A stretch of DNA of 64,000 nt from Prinia subflava (GCF_021018805.1 NC_086283.1:17884162-17948161), one strand, 5' to 3'. Shown: positions 48,150 through 60,487, counted from the stretch's first letter. Notes: a model not told the origin generated them from the sequence alone. Made by a program: numbers and translations.

Positions 48150-48724
48150 TGTTGCTTTTATCTTCTTTTTTTGCCAGGGTCAGGATTAAATGCATGAGAC
48201 AGTATTTCTTTTTGAGACTCAGATGTTTATTAAGTCTTATCGATGTTACAATCTTACAAACTGTGACTTTGTAAGCACTTCAAGCTAGCAAACTAAAAAT
48301 GGACTCCATCTCTCTCTCTACAAGGCCTTTTAAGCACAAACTGTCCAATTAAGAAATAACACCTAAATGATTTTTACTTTTATCCCAATAACCAACCACC
48401 TGTGGTCCGCAATGCAGATTTTTCCACCCTATTAGAAGATATCACCCAGACCCATGAAGAAGAAGATGAAAAAGAAGGACTGGCCTCTGCCCTAAAATTT
48501 CCATCTTGCTTTATGTATATTACTATATACGAAAACCTTAAACTCTAAGTTTTCCACCCTATGATACACACACTTCTATTCAAACTACACACCCATAATC
48601 CCAGTGCTGTCACGCAATTTTGGAAGCCTTCTCGATGGCCTCAGGTCAAATGCAGTGTTTTCCTGGGGGGTCAGTGCCTGTCAGCGCAGGAAGTCTGAAA
48701 TTCTCAGTGCCCCGGGTTCCAACA
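48150..48724 (-). mobile_element. Solo LTR, family B copy 2 (ERVK-like), nested in CR1
   Basis: 575 bp with inverted ends: plus strand TGTTGC at the left and TTCCAACA at the right. On the minus strand the poly(A) signal AATAAA lies at 48,231-48,226. Left flank CTTTCC and right flank CCTTCC form a 6-bp target duplication with one difference. The two flanks join into the ordinary CR1 3' sequence, which fixes both ends. It aligns along its length with 521-1,115. No interior sequence is left. Confidence 0.92.
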
Positions 48725-48760
48725 CCTTCCAGCCCAGCCCATTCTGGGACTCCATGATTA
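48725..48760 (+). mobile_element. CR1 LINE 3' end, part downstream of nested LTR
   Basis: CCTTCCAGCCCAGCCCATTC followed by TGGGACTCCATGATTA continues the CR1 3' end interrupted at 48,149. It matches the usual CCTTCCAACCCAAACCATTC pattern with its terminal short repeats. Confidence 0.85.
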
Positions 48761-50415
48761 GCTCAGACTGCAATGAAGTGCAGGACTGCCCCGGAGCATG
48801 TTATTTGCCTGGTCTGTCACATTTGGGGACAGCAGCTTCTTATCCATCCTCTGCCTCTCCCTGTTCTCTGGGGGAATTTGAAACTTCTGCAACTTGATGA
48901 AAAACTGGCTCCTTACTAGAGGACAAAAGGAATAAATCTCCTCTGTACAAGTGCATTTTACACAAATTATAGCTGCTAACTTCACTGAGCTTTATTTTAT
49001 TTTTAATACAAGTTGAGAAAAAAAATCCTGGCTTAATCCAGTTTTCATTAAAAATAAATCAAAAAATATATTTCAGAGTGAGCTGCCCTTCAAGGCTCCC
49101 AGGCATCAGCAGCATCCCATTGCTTTGGCAGCTTCCCACCCTGGCACATCCACACTGTTGACCACAGATTTCAAGCAGCTGATGCAAAGCTGACCATTGC
49201 AGACTCTGTCCTTGAGTTTATACGTGAGCTGTTGGGAGCATTTTAATTCAAATAGTCTCAGTTCCTTTGAGAAATAAAAAAGGGGATCATAATACAAGAG
49301 CTGAGCTGAGTGTGCTCATCAGGGCCACCCACCATTTCCTCTGATTAGAAGTGTTCAGACCTTGCTCCGTGCCCATGCTCTGAAAAGGCTCTGCTGAAAT
49401 GGTAAATGGGGGCACCGGTGCAGGACTCCAAAAGAAGTTAGATACTGGTGCTCACTGAGGTAAGAACTGCACGGGCATATCTGGAAGGAAGAAACCGACC
49501 CTTGAAAAGAAGATTACAATCCCCCATAAAAGACACTACAGAACATTATTGGAATTACTGGAACATTATTTCTATTGGAAATCAGTGATCCACTAACTGC
49601 TGAGAACCAGGGCATGGCACGGCTTCTTGTACACCAGCATAGGTGCAAACTCACAAGCAGATAAAACCCTAAAATATGATTTGCTGAGGGAAAAATACAA
49701 TAAAATCTTACTTATTAATCATTTAACAATGTTGATTTTTATCACCGAATAACATACTACTTTCTTTGTATCTTGAAAAGGCTGAAGAAAAGTCATGGAG
49801 ATTTTAAAAAAGGGAATTTCACAATTCTGATACAGTTTGCGGATCCTGAGAAAATCCCAGAACATATTCCAGAATATGACTGAGTTTCTCTGCAGTAGGA
49901 TCACCATTGTGCCTGGTCTATGGTAAGACTCTTGCTGCCTTCAGCAGCAGGGGAGCTGCACAAACATTGACGGCTTCCGCAAGCTCAGAGCTATTTATTT
50001 ACAGAGTTTTCAGCACTGGGGAGATTTGCACATGAAGGGAAGCAGCATCTGCCTACTCCTCTATGCCACAACAAAAGGAAATACCCATGTCCAGTCCTGT
50101 AGAAGGGAAATGAAACCAAAAAAGACATAAATCAAAACCCTTCGCTTCAAAACTCAGTGACTTGCTAAAGAGGTGGAGCAGAGGGGTGTTCTGTCCCTGT
50201 CCAAGTGTCACTGTGAGCAGCTGTGGCCAGCAGCCCTGGCGACAGAGGGACACTCAGTGCACAGCTCCTGGCAGTCACACCCCGCTCACCTCTGGAGTCT
50301 GTCCTGAGGGACCAAGCACCCACCCACAGCTGGAACTCTCCCAGTGCAATTCTGAGCCTGTCACACCTGCTGGGCTCAGTCCCCTCAAGGACAAGGTGCA
50401 TATTCTCTCCTGGAC
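48761..50415. other. Unique non-coding DNA
   Basis: No gene or known repeat recognised. A GAACATTATT pair occurs at 49,540-49,572. The frame at 50,162-50,503 extends into the next LTR-like block and is not credible as a gene. Confidence 0.5.
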
Positions 50416-50860
50416 TGTGGTGGTGTATGTTTTTTATTATACGCAGAATGTCCCATGTCAATCCAACCCCCTGACCAAACTCCTCCCTTACTCCGTTTCC
50501 TAATGCTGTCAATCCATGGCTGACCCCACCTCCCAGTCCAGAAAGTTCCATGTTCCTCAAAACCCCATTGGTCCCCTTAAGTTGTATCCTCCCCCTGCGA
50601 TCTCCCATTGGTCATTGTCCTGTCAGTCCCTCTTTGGGCTCCTCCCCCTTCATCTCTGATTGGTTCCTGTGTTTTACCTACCCCTTGTTTCGCCCCCGCT
50701 TCAGAGCTAATTCAGTCTTCTGTTTCCTGTCCTGACTCCCTTAAGGAATAAACTTCCTTGAGAATCATACCAATGGCTCCTCCTTGTTCTCTTACCCTGG
50801 TTCTTGGTGCTGGTACACCTGGAGCTGTGGGGAACAGAAGCAGCCCTCTGCGAACCACCA
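50416..50860 (+). mobile_element. Putative CCAAT-rich solo LTR (class I-like)
   Basis: The block has the architecture of a retroviral LTR. Three ATTGG (inverted CCAAT) boxes stand at 50,567, 50,607 and 50,659, each in CCCATTGGTC- or TGATTGGTTC-like context. A C-rich promoter-type stretch follows, then AATAAA at 50,747-50,752 and a U5-like tail. The ends TGTGGTGGT (50,416) and ACCACCA (50,860) are inverted, with TG/CA termini. No target duplication is visible and no second copy lies in the window, so the ends are provisional. The GC-rich sequence to about 50,960 could be leader DNA, but I see no convincing tRNA primer site. Confidence 0.5.
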
Positions 50861-52089
50861 CCCGAGTCCCTCAGGTGGGTGACTGGGTCAGGGGGTGGCC
50901 GCCCAAGGCGTTGGCTGGGGCAAGGGGCCCGCCAGCAGCTTTCCTCGGTCGCGTCAGTGGACTTGTGACAGTGGCTTGTCTGTCCCCAAGTTCAGAAAGC
51001 CACCCAGAGAATCACGAATGTAGTTACCAAGAGCAGCTTGTGTTTGTATTTGCAGAAACACATGAACAACACAAATCGGCTTACAGAGGAGCAGCTTGAG
51101 AGCCACGAAGGAAGAATGTGATACAAGTGCACAACATTTCAGTTTATCCTGTGCTGCACAGTGAACGTTCACAGATCACAGAGAGGCCAGGTGAGCAAAT
51201 GTGGGAAGGAACCACACAAACACCAGCAGGTATGGGAGTTAAGTCACTGGTGCCTGACCTCAAAAACTAACCATGTTTCCATGCAGAACGTTGGGATATA
51301 ATCTTCTATATAAAATGGAAGCGGGAGATGATGGAGAGGAACCCATTTTATATTCCACTTCTCCAGACCACAGTTGTAGACTGTATGGTCTGCTCTCTGT
51401 GAGAAATGAGAATATGGCATGCTAAAAGTTCGCTCATCTCACCGTTATATTTAGGGAAAAAATGCTTTAAAGAAGTATTAGAGAAACCAAGACAAATCAC
51501 ATGGAGGCATCACAATCTAATGAGCAGGGCTCTGGCATGTTCCTGCATATCGGAATTCTTTTCTCAATTAAACAGTAGGAGTGGACTGCTTTGCAAATAT
51601 TTAATTTCCAAGCTTCTAATTACAGTGGCTGAGTTTTTTCTCCTGAGGAAACAGGTGTTGACACAAGATCTGACAGATCCTAGCAACTGGCATTTGCTGG
51701 TCCCTTTCTCAGTTTTACAAACACACATGGAAAAAAGGAAAATGCACGATCTAACCTAAGAGACAAATATTTGGGCTGTGCATGGAGAATTTTTTTGATC
51801 TGTGTTTGCATGGTGAGCTGTTTGTAATCTGGCTCAGTTCTGCCAGAGATGGAAGTTTCAGCATGTTCCATTTTGAAATGGCTTCGTCCTGGCTGTGAAA
51901 AGCTGCACACATGGGCCAGTTAGGAGGAAGTAATTAAATACATTCACAATGAAATCCTTTCAGTGAGGGGGATTTAAACTTGTCATCTTCCCTAGACACA
52001 TCAAAAAGGGAAATAAAATGCACAGAAGAAAATATAAAGAGGATATCTGTTGTACTTCAAAAAACCCATGGAAACCTATGATGCTTCCA
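50861..52089. other. Unique non-coding DNA
   Basis: GC-rich for the first 100 bp with several CpGs, then AT-rich. The 117-codon frame at 51,406-51,759 has no recognised domain. Confidence 0.45.
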
Positions 52090-52470
52090 GTTCAGATTTA
52101 AACTACAAATGGAAATAAAGTCAAATTTAGTGTTTAAACTATAACCTAGTTCATTAGAATGCTCTAATATTGCTAAAATTTTAATGTGTTTGATGGAAGC
52201 AAGATAACCATAAAAATTGCAACCTATTGCATATTGTTTTGCTGCTCTGCTTGCATGGAACTAATTATAACCTCCCTGCCTTCACTCTAAAATGTCTTTC
52301 TTTTGTGGGTCTTACCAATTGTCCTTAATGTTAAAATGCAGGGGTTTGTGTGTATTACCATTTTATTGTGGTATTAAACTTGTGTTTGGGGCACATTAAC
52401 AGCACTGTGTTATCACAAGTTCAGTTATTAATGTAAGTAACCACTATATTTAGTTTGTTTCTTCATTTGA
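52090..52470. promoter_or_regulatory. Candidate conserved non-coding element
   Basis: AT-rich, repeat-free stretch with homeodomain-like and C/EBP-like words (GGAACTAATTATAACC, ATTGCAACCTATTGCA, CAGTTATTAATGTAAG). CpG is absent. The call is inference from motif content; cross-species alignment would decide. Confidence 0.25.
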
Positions 52471-52858
52471 TCCCCACCCTCCCTAACCTCCACCCCTAAA
52501 AAAATTATTATTTACTTATCCCCTAGAAATCTGTTGTATTCTATCAGCTAAATACATGCATTCTTTGAGCTGAGTACTGTTTTGGAAATGCACAGTACTT
52601 ACCCATTTTAGTAGCCTATTGTCTCTCTTCCTACTGAGAGATTTGTGAAAGTGCATTTCTGGCACAAAGCACTGAAAGCTCTACAGGCTGGCTACTGCAT
52701 ACATGCAATAAATCCATCCTTTATTCATGCTTCTGCCTCAGTAACATAAAAACCAGTTAAATGTCTTTTATACCATTGAAAAATGGCTGATTAACCTGCC
52801 TTGCCTTGGTTTTGTTCTGGCATTGGAATATTATTTCTTGCTGCTCCTCCCTTCTCCT
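52471..52858. other. Unique non-coding DNA
   Basis: AT-rich spacer before the next LTR with no recognised feature. Confidence 0.5.
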
Positions 52859-53308
52859 TGATGCCTTGGGAAGTCTGACCTGGAAGAGAGACTGGACAGA
52901 GCTAGAGAATAAAGTGGGTATTTATTGAAAAGCCTTTAGAGTAAACGTTGGGCGGGACAGGGCCTGGCCAGGGCTACACCCAGGGTGGACTAAGAGTGGT
53001 CACAAAAATGGATGACCAGTCACTAGGTCTTATATTTTGCTAAGTTTTGGTCCATTTGCATATTGGGGTTTAACTGTCCAATTACAGCTTCAGGTTGTGA
53101 AGGTGCCATCCTTACTGTTCCTCCCTTCAGCCCACCCTTATTGGTGCTTTTGGGCCTGAAAGTTGTCCTTGGTCTTCAGCAGGAGAAAGATTTGTTTTGT
53201 CTGCCTGCTTTGTGTAGAGAGCTGGCTGACACTGAATGTGAGGCTCAGAACTGCACCCCTGGGCAGCACAGAATTTGAAACACGTGAAAGATAAAACTTA
53301 AGACATCA
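52859..53308 (-). mobile_element. Solo LTR, family A copy 4 (ERVL-like)
   Basis: 450 bp in minus orientation; on the plus strand it begins TGATGCC and ends GACATCA. It keeps the octamer (ATTTGCAT on the plus strand, 53,054-53,061) and the poly(A) signal complement TTTATT at 52,921-52,926. It carries the same CACATTCAGTGTCAGCCAGC variant as the copy at 44,121. Flanks (CTCCT and CTCTC) do not form a convincing duplication. The frame at 53,063-53,278 is incidental. Confidence 0.9.
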
Positions 53309-56300
53309 CTCTCATCAGCTCTACTGACACAGCCCAGCTGCTCTGACGTCCTCCGGTACAGGATGAGAGCATCAGTTGTCTGACCTCAAGCTCGAGCATC
53401 CCAAATCCTCTGTACCCTGGTATCCCCCAGCTCAGAGGGAACCCTGGCTGTCCCAGCACACAGCAGGGGCCTCTGGGCTCCCAGCCCTGCAGATATTCAG
53501 CTATTTCAGGGCTGTCTGAAGGAGTCTGCAGTGGCACTGAGCCATGTGGCAGGTGTATTAGAGAGTGTGTCTATTCCATCTTTTTCAAACCTATTTGCTT
53601 TTATATTGAATTCCTTGCTATGTAAATAAGAAACGAGTTCAAGGTCTGTTGCGTTATTTGTTACTTCCACATCGTTCGAAGGCTCGCCAAGCTCAGAGAC
53701 TAATTCAGCCAGAAAGGACTTTTGAAAATGTCTGGTCTGACCTTTCATGTAACACAAAATCCAAAACACAAGAGCATAAAAGTTAATGTCTTTACCACAG
53801 GGATGGATCCAGATGATTCAACCTGAACTGCACAAAATGCATCCATTTTTAGTGCTGCTAAGTGATGCAAGTTATACACATTCAGGTCCCTGTGGTGCAT
53901 TACCTGGGCTGATCTTTCTGGGTTTTACAGAAGCCAAGCCTCCACAGAACCACATGCTATTCCCTGTGTTTTGTTTGCTTTTCAATGCATTTCAGGTCAG
54001 TCAATTTTGTCCAGTCCACCGTCTTCAGAAATGAGTATTTCAGTTCTAAATTTACTTAAATAATACTCAATAGGTAAAGGAGAGACCAAGCCTTGAGCCT
54101 ATAAAGTCAACATGGTCCCAACAGATGGAGTCTACCCATGCTGAAAAAAAGACAGAATCCTCACAAGGTCCAATAATCAGAAAACAGTGGAAGCAAATGT
54201 GTTCAGTCTAAATGTGGCAGCCAGTCTGCAGGATCCATATGAGTATGGTATAAAGAGAACCTGCTCCAAGCATGCTTGCAATGTCCAGGCACGGGTCCAT
54301 CTCCTTCCTATCACTCTGCCACCTCCTTTGCTTATCTACTTTCAGCTGACAGCCATGTAATCTCAACCTCTTCTTAAATTAACTGAATGATAATCTAATC
54401 AGAAATTTCCCCTTCCAATCCCAGGAACATTTCTAACCCATTTAAAAACTCTTCTCACTGTGTCTGCATCCCTTTTCAAGCTCTGACACCAGAAGCAGGC
54501 ACAGACATTCTAGTGACAGTCTTGGTAAGGCTGTACCCAAAACCAGGCTCACTTTCCCACTTATGCTTTATAAACTTTCTTCATTTATCTTAAAAGATCT
54601 GGTTCCCTTTCAGCCACAGCACTGTGCTGAGAGCTCATATTTAGGGGCTTTCTTCTGCCCTAAACGTCAGTGTGTGAATTAACAAAATCCAGAGCACTGA
54701 ATCTGCACTTGCTAAATCTACACTTGCTGTTTCCACACAAGTTACCTTGCACTGGTTTTATTAAAGACAGACCACCTGACTAACAAACCTGGAAAACTCA
54801 ATAAAAGCAACTTTTCTTCTCTTTTGTTACTACTCTGCCAATATTTGCAAAGCCTGCAAGCTCTGCAAAAAAAATTACATGGACAATTAAATTCACTGAT
54901 AATAATGGTAGATGTTAGACCACAGCTCAGCCCCACGCTGGCCCTCCAGAAAGAGCACTGCTCACTGATCTCTCTCTCTTCACAGTCATATTTTGATATC
55001 TAGCAATGACTCAGTTCTTAAAAAACACACAGCTAAATCCAAGCTTCTAGTCCAAATGTCATGCAGTATTAAGTTCTGAAGCCCAAGCACACAATGTCAG
55101 TTAATCTGACTTTCTCAACCTGCCCATAATCCATTTTAAGAAAAAAACCCAACTAAAATAAAATACTAATTGTCTGTCTGGCAAGGTCTGTATTTTGTAA
55201 GTAACTGTTGATGAAACTTTTAGCTGCCAAGCCTTACTGATGAACTCCTGAATCAAGTGTTTTGTTATTTTACACAGAATCAATATCAGGCCAATTTGCC
55301 TACAGGTTCCTGGTTGTTCTTCTTCACCACTTTAAAGTAAGAAACAATATATATGTTATTTCAGGTTCTGTGACATTTCTTTGGTTTTCAACACTGTTTT
55401 AATTAGTGATTAAGAAAGCCTCTCAACTTTTTAAAATGATTCTTATGAAATTCAGCATAAATTTCCCCATTCTCCTTTGTTACAAATGAAAAACCTATTT
55501 CTGCCACAACAGACTGAATGGATGCATCCACCTGCTTGATGCCAAGTTTCAAGCACATGTATCAATCGAACATTTCAGTTTATTGGTCTGTATTAGTTAT
55601 GATATTCCGAGAATCACTCTTACTTCAAATCTTCTCTCAAAGAAAGGCTGGTTATCTGTTTTGTTACTTTCCAGCAGTGAATTCTATCTCACAGCAGAGG
55701 AGACGGAATCAAAGCTGCTACCACAAAATCTATGGTGAGGAGAATACAACAAAGGTGGATTCAATTCTGGAGCTGCAATCCAAGAACCACAGCAGAACAG
55801 AGCGTGGGCCCTACTGCAGGAGGGGAGCAGACAGAGCATCTGAGACCTGCCAGGATCATCTCAGTTCACCTGTGACAAGCCCAGCCTGTGACAGGCAGGA
55901 GTGAGCTGTGATCGATCACAGAGCAGGCGCTGCTGGAGTGAGATTGGCCCTGGTAACAGACTCAAGGAGAAGGAAAGAAAAGTGTTTTCTCATGACAGAG
56001 AAGGGCAAGAGAATGACACCTTTACTATTGTGGTAATAATGAGTTTATAGAAACTAATGCAATGCAAACTTATGCAGTGTTTGAAGCATCAAAATCTAGG
56101 AGTATCTTAAACCATGAACAGGTAGGGAGAGAGAGGCTCCATTTGTAACTAAATTCTGCACAAACGCACAAACATCTTCAGACTATAAGGAGGAAATACA
56201 AATGCTCTTGAACTCTCCACAGAGGGTTTTTGTGGCCTGGCACACATCTAAAAGGAAACAATGACCCTCACAGTCACCTTGACACAGGACTTCTGCCTCT

Positions 56301-59300
56301 CAAGTTTACACCACTCTCCCTTTTTCTGAGCAATCTCTCCGCAGAGTACGAAAAATATCTGAGCTTTGAAGGTTGGTTTCTCTGGGAGAATAAAGTTAGT
56401 GACACAGAGGCTGCCAACACTGTTGTACATAAAAATCCCCCAAACAATCCCATCTTCTGGGATTTGCAGCTCTCTGTTCTCGAGGAGCAACTCCAGGACA
56501 GAACTTAATTTGAGTTGGGGCAAAGACTCTTTTGCCTAACTCTTTTACCCTGAATTTTGTATAGCCCAAAGTTAATGGATTCTTTCTATCAGGACTAAAT
56601 ATTTTCCAGTACACCAAGAAGAAGAAACTAAAAATATTTGAGCATTAGCATTGCTTGGCATTTTCTATATTGCAAGTGTGAGACTGTGAGTAACCCACAA
56701 CACTCAGCTCTTCATATCTCAGGGCTGTATCATACATCCATCAGGAGCAGAGATTTTATCAGACACGTGCAAGTGACTGCTGATGGTAAGGATTTTGAAA
56801 TAAAAAAAGACAAAATTTTGGCTATTTTGTGTTGTATATTTTTCAATGGCTACTGCTGTCTCATAAAACTAATAAAATTCAAACCCAATGAAAAATGCCT
56901 GGATCAAAACTGCCAAATTAAAAAAAAAAAAAGCCAAAATTAAGCTGGTTTTTATCCCAGATATTAAGATTTCTGAGGAAGCCCAAACTTGTATTCCACT
57001 ACTTGAAAGTGGAAATGCTTCTGAACTATGAAAAAACCCACAATGCACAAATGCTGAATTTCAGCCAGCTTCAGTAAACAGTTTATCAACACTCATTACT
57101 CACAGTCAGAGTACCCATGCACACAGGCTCAGCATATGCTGCCTGACACCCAGGCTCCCAGGGAAAAGAGCCACTGCTCCAAAGATCTGGTTACTTAAGC
57201 CTGAAAGCTAAGAGACATAAAGGAGATGAATCTGTAATTATAGCCCAGTTACTATGCAAATACTTCAGCACACTATCTCAGTAAGAAATCTAGGTCTTGC
57301 CTTTCAGAACAGTTTCATTATTAGAAACGATTATTGCTTTTATTCCACCACTGTGATATTTCATGCATTTTATAGAGCACAGATAAGGAGCAAACAAGAA
57401 CAAACAGCTTTTACCTCTGCAATCCTCAATGGCAGCATCAAAATCACAGCCCTGAGAGGACCAGAGCTGAGAAACACCCAGGGATTTTAAATCTGTGTTT
57501 AGTAGAAAGCCTCAATAATAACTTGGATCTCATATCTTGAGGCTGCAGCTATTTTTAACGAGTTCATAAGGTTGCACACTCAGCTGGACCTGCACAGGTC
57601 AGATGCACGGTGATTCCTGGTGTCAGGCAGCTGCTGAGTCTGTAATGGGTCATTAACATGTTGTCCTGGCTGTGAACATACTTTTTAAGCCTGTTTTCCT
57701 CTGCTGGCACTCTTGACTGTGCTTGTGTGATAGAACTAAGGCAGGAATTTCACTGATGAGCACGGATGGTTCCAAAGGGTGACTGAAGGCTGCTGGCACT
57801 TGCAGCCCCAGGGAGGCAGGACTTCTGCAGACTGCTTCTCCACTGGATTATTGCTGCCAGCACCAGGGCTGACTCTGGGAGGGCTGGGACGCATCTCTGG
57901 GCTGAGCACACTGCCCTGGGTAAGCACATCAGGCCCAGCTGTGCGTAGCAGGGCTTTATCTGCAGAGGAGGCAAGCTGCTTTAAAGCAGCTTGGCTGGAA
58001 TAGAATTCAGAAAGGAGAAAAATCCACGGGCAAAGACTTGCCATTGAAAATGTCCTGCACCTTAGCCACAGCTTCATTATCTCACATTCACTGGACTACT
58101 TCAAACATCCAACATGTTATTCACAGCCAGAGAGTTTTCACAGAATCAGCAAAGGAAGAAGAAAAGATGCTTAAAAAAACCTTTCTGGCCAAGGAACTGA
58201 AAAAGCAAGCTGTCCTGCATACTTCATCTAGTGCCTCACATTTATTAAGGGCAAAATAGTTTCTGTCTGCTCACGTAAATGGACCAGATAGAATATCTCT
58301 CCCCAGAGCACCAGGAGCCACCAGGGCCAGATAGATTAGGTTCAGAGCACTGATGCAACTTGTGTGAGGCATTACTTCATGAAGTGGTGAGTTAGCAACA
58401 TGGGCTTTTTGCAAAATATTTTGTTGGTGTCTTCTGTCAAGCAAACAAAGGCAGTAATTGTGAGGAGATGTGTTTTGATTTTTCTGTGCTGCTGCCTCGT
58501 CCCCAGCTGTAAGCACCGTGTCAGGCAATTCACAAATGACACCTCTCCCTGCAAACAAACATTATGGTTGATCATTAAAGATTGCTGTGATATTTGCAGA
58601 AAGGATAATAGGGATCTGGACAAAACAAGAGTGCAGTCTGATCTATGGAAACATTTGGTTTTATGGAGTGCTGGATAAATTCACTGCAGTTCTTTGCATC
58701 TCCCTGCTTGCTATGTTTTCTCATTTGAAGGACAGATCTATATGTGTTTCCAAACAGAGCATTTTGTTCCACATGTTCTACAGCTCCTGAATCACACTAA
58801 TTTATATTACTACATTTTTAATTTAATGATTGATATGTTGGCTTTGCAAACTGACTGTCAGAATAATTCATATAAGTATTAAAAAACCCAAGTGTACAGC
58901 AGTTTTATTAATGCACCCTTAAAGAATAATGAAACCTTCAGCCACACTCTAATGAATTCTGGTGAAACTCTTGTGAACAATGCTGTTCATGTGTGCCTGT
59001 CCCTCAGCTGGGGAGGGGCTGAGGGAAGGCAGGCAGCCAGGAACAGGAAAAGCAAAAATTTCCAGTGATAAAATGGAAACATTTCCCGCAATAACAGAGC
59101 TATTGAATCCTGGTGGGAGAAATGGCAGCTCCAACCCTCCACTTCTTTATTCCCCAGGACTGCAGGATTATGAAGGATTGTTTCTTGGTTTGCCTCATTG
59201 AAAACCCCAGGCACAGCCACTCCAGACTCTCCAGCAGCACAAAGGCAAGGTCTGTGTACCTCAGGTCAAGTCCTGCAGCCCTAAATTAGCTTTTCAATGG

Positions 59301-60410
59301 TTGCTTCAGGAGAAAATGCTGTCCTCAGCCCAGCCCCAGAGGCTGCCCAGCATCCTGAGGGCAGGGTGGATGTGAGCACAGAGGGGTTTGATACCCTCTG
59401 CACAGAAGTGCTTACAGAGCACCAGCAGGGTTGGCTTGCAGACAGCCCAGCTGTCTATGGGCAAGAGATGATCTACCAGCCATTGCAGAAGTCCCTTTTG
59501 CATTTCTGCCTAGGGACACTGTAGTACAAGTTCTGATGTTGCACTGTAAAACATCAGCACATAGTGGCTTTTCCTTAAAATTCTGAAATCTAATAACTTT
59601 CAGTAAGCCTGAGAGTTACAAAGCACAGCCCAGGTTTCTGCCTGCTGATAACATGTCAGGAAATATTATGCACAAAGGGTTATAATGTCCAGGCTAGTTG
59701 AAGGACAGACTGGATCATTAAAGCTACAAGAGCAGTTGGATGAGAATATCCCTTCTGAGAATACTCTGCATCCGGCAGCCTGCACAGGACTTCAGAATAA
59801 AACCAAACCTCCATAAGAGACACCTTAGCTGTAAAGTGTTGTGTTCCAGAAACACCCAGCCCAAACAAAATAAAATAAAAGGAGAACCCCAGCCTCCAGG
59901 AAGCTGCACTGCACTAACAGAGAGCAGATCTGTAAATCCTGTCAGATGAACCCAGGGAAGGAGGCAATCAGACAGCAGCACTGAGACCTTTCTGCCAGGT
60001 GTGCCAGCCCCGTTCAGTCAGCCTTGGGACTGAGGCTGACTGAGTTCTCAACAGCCGCATCTATTTCTGCTGTTAACCTCCCAAACTGAAAACACCATCC
60101 CTCTCCCTCTCAATTAGCAGCCATCACGGCAATGAAAAGCTGCCTGAACCCCTCAGAGACAAGTAAACGGTGTTGATTTCATTCTGCCACACCTAAATAC
60201 CAGGGTGTCACCAAATCTGCATTTGCAAATAGTGGTGGATTGCTAGTGGTTCCAGGTACTAGGCTGAAAAAGCACAAGTGTTTTCAAAGTAAATTAGGGG
60301 TGGGGGGAACTGGGTGCACATTTCACCAGTGACAAATTTCTTCGGTGCAATTGAATGAAGACCAGCTAAGTTTTCTCCATTTCTACAATATTTCAGCTAC
60401 AGATGAAGAA
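53309..60410. other. Unique non-coding DNA
   Basis: About 7.1 kb without a recognised gene, RNA or transposon. A poly(A) run at 56,919-56,931 follows AATAAA at 56,871 but has no recognisable retrocopy upstream. The frames at 55,518-55,904 (128 codons), 56,638-56,943 and 57,736-58,077 (minus) match no protein I recognise. Confidence 0.45.
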
Positions 60411-60487
60411 TAAAAACCAAAACAAAACAAGCAAACAAACAGACAAAAAAAAAAAAAAACAACCAAAAAACCAAACCGAAAAACCCC
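60411..60487. repeat. A/C-rich simple repeat
   Basis: AAAACAAAC-type units around a 15-16 base A-run. The low-complexity K/Q/N-rich frame starting at 60,403 results from it. Confidence 0.9.

Noticed and set aside
50165..50608. 147-codon minus-strand frame
   Set aside because: It overlaps the putative LTR antisense and has a composition typical of GC-rich chance frames.
44549..53316. CTCTCATC directly follows both the LTR ending at 44,548 and the LTR ending at 53,308
   Set aside because: In one case it flanks the 3' end and in the other the 5' end of the LTR. It does not fit a shared target site or an inversion, so I take it as chance.
56638..56931. Processed pseudogene ending in AATAAA (56,871) and a poly(A) run
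   Set aside because: The 101-codon frame upstream has no recognisable homology, and no flanking duplication is visible. An A-run near an AATAAA is expected in AT-rich DNA.
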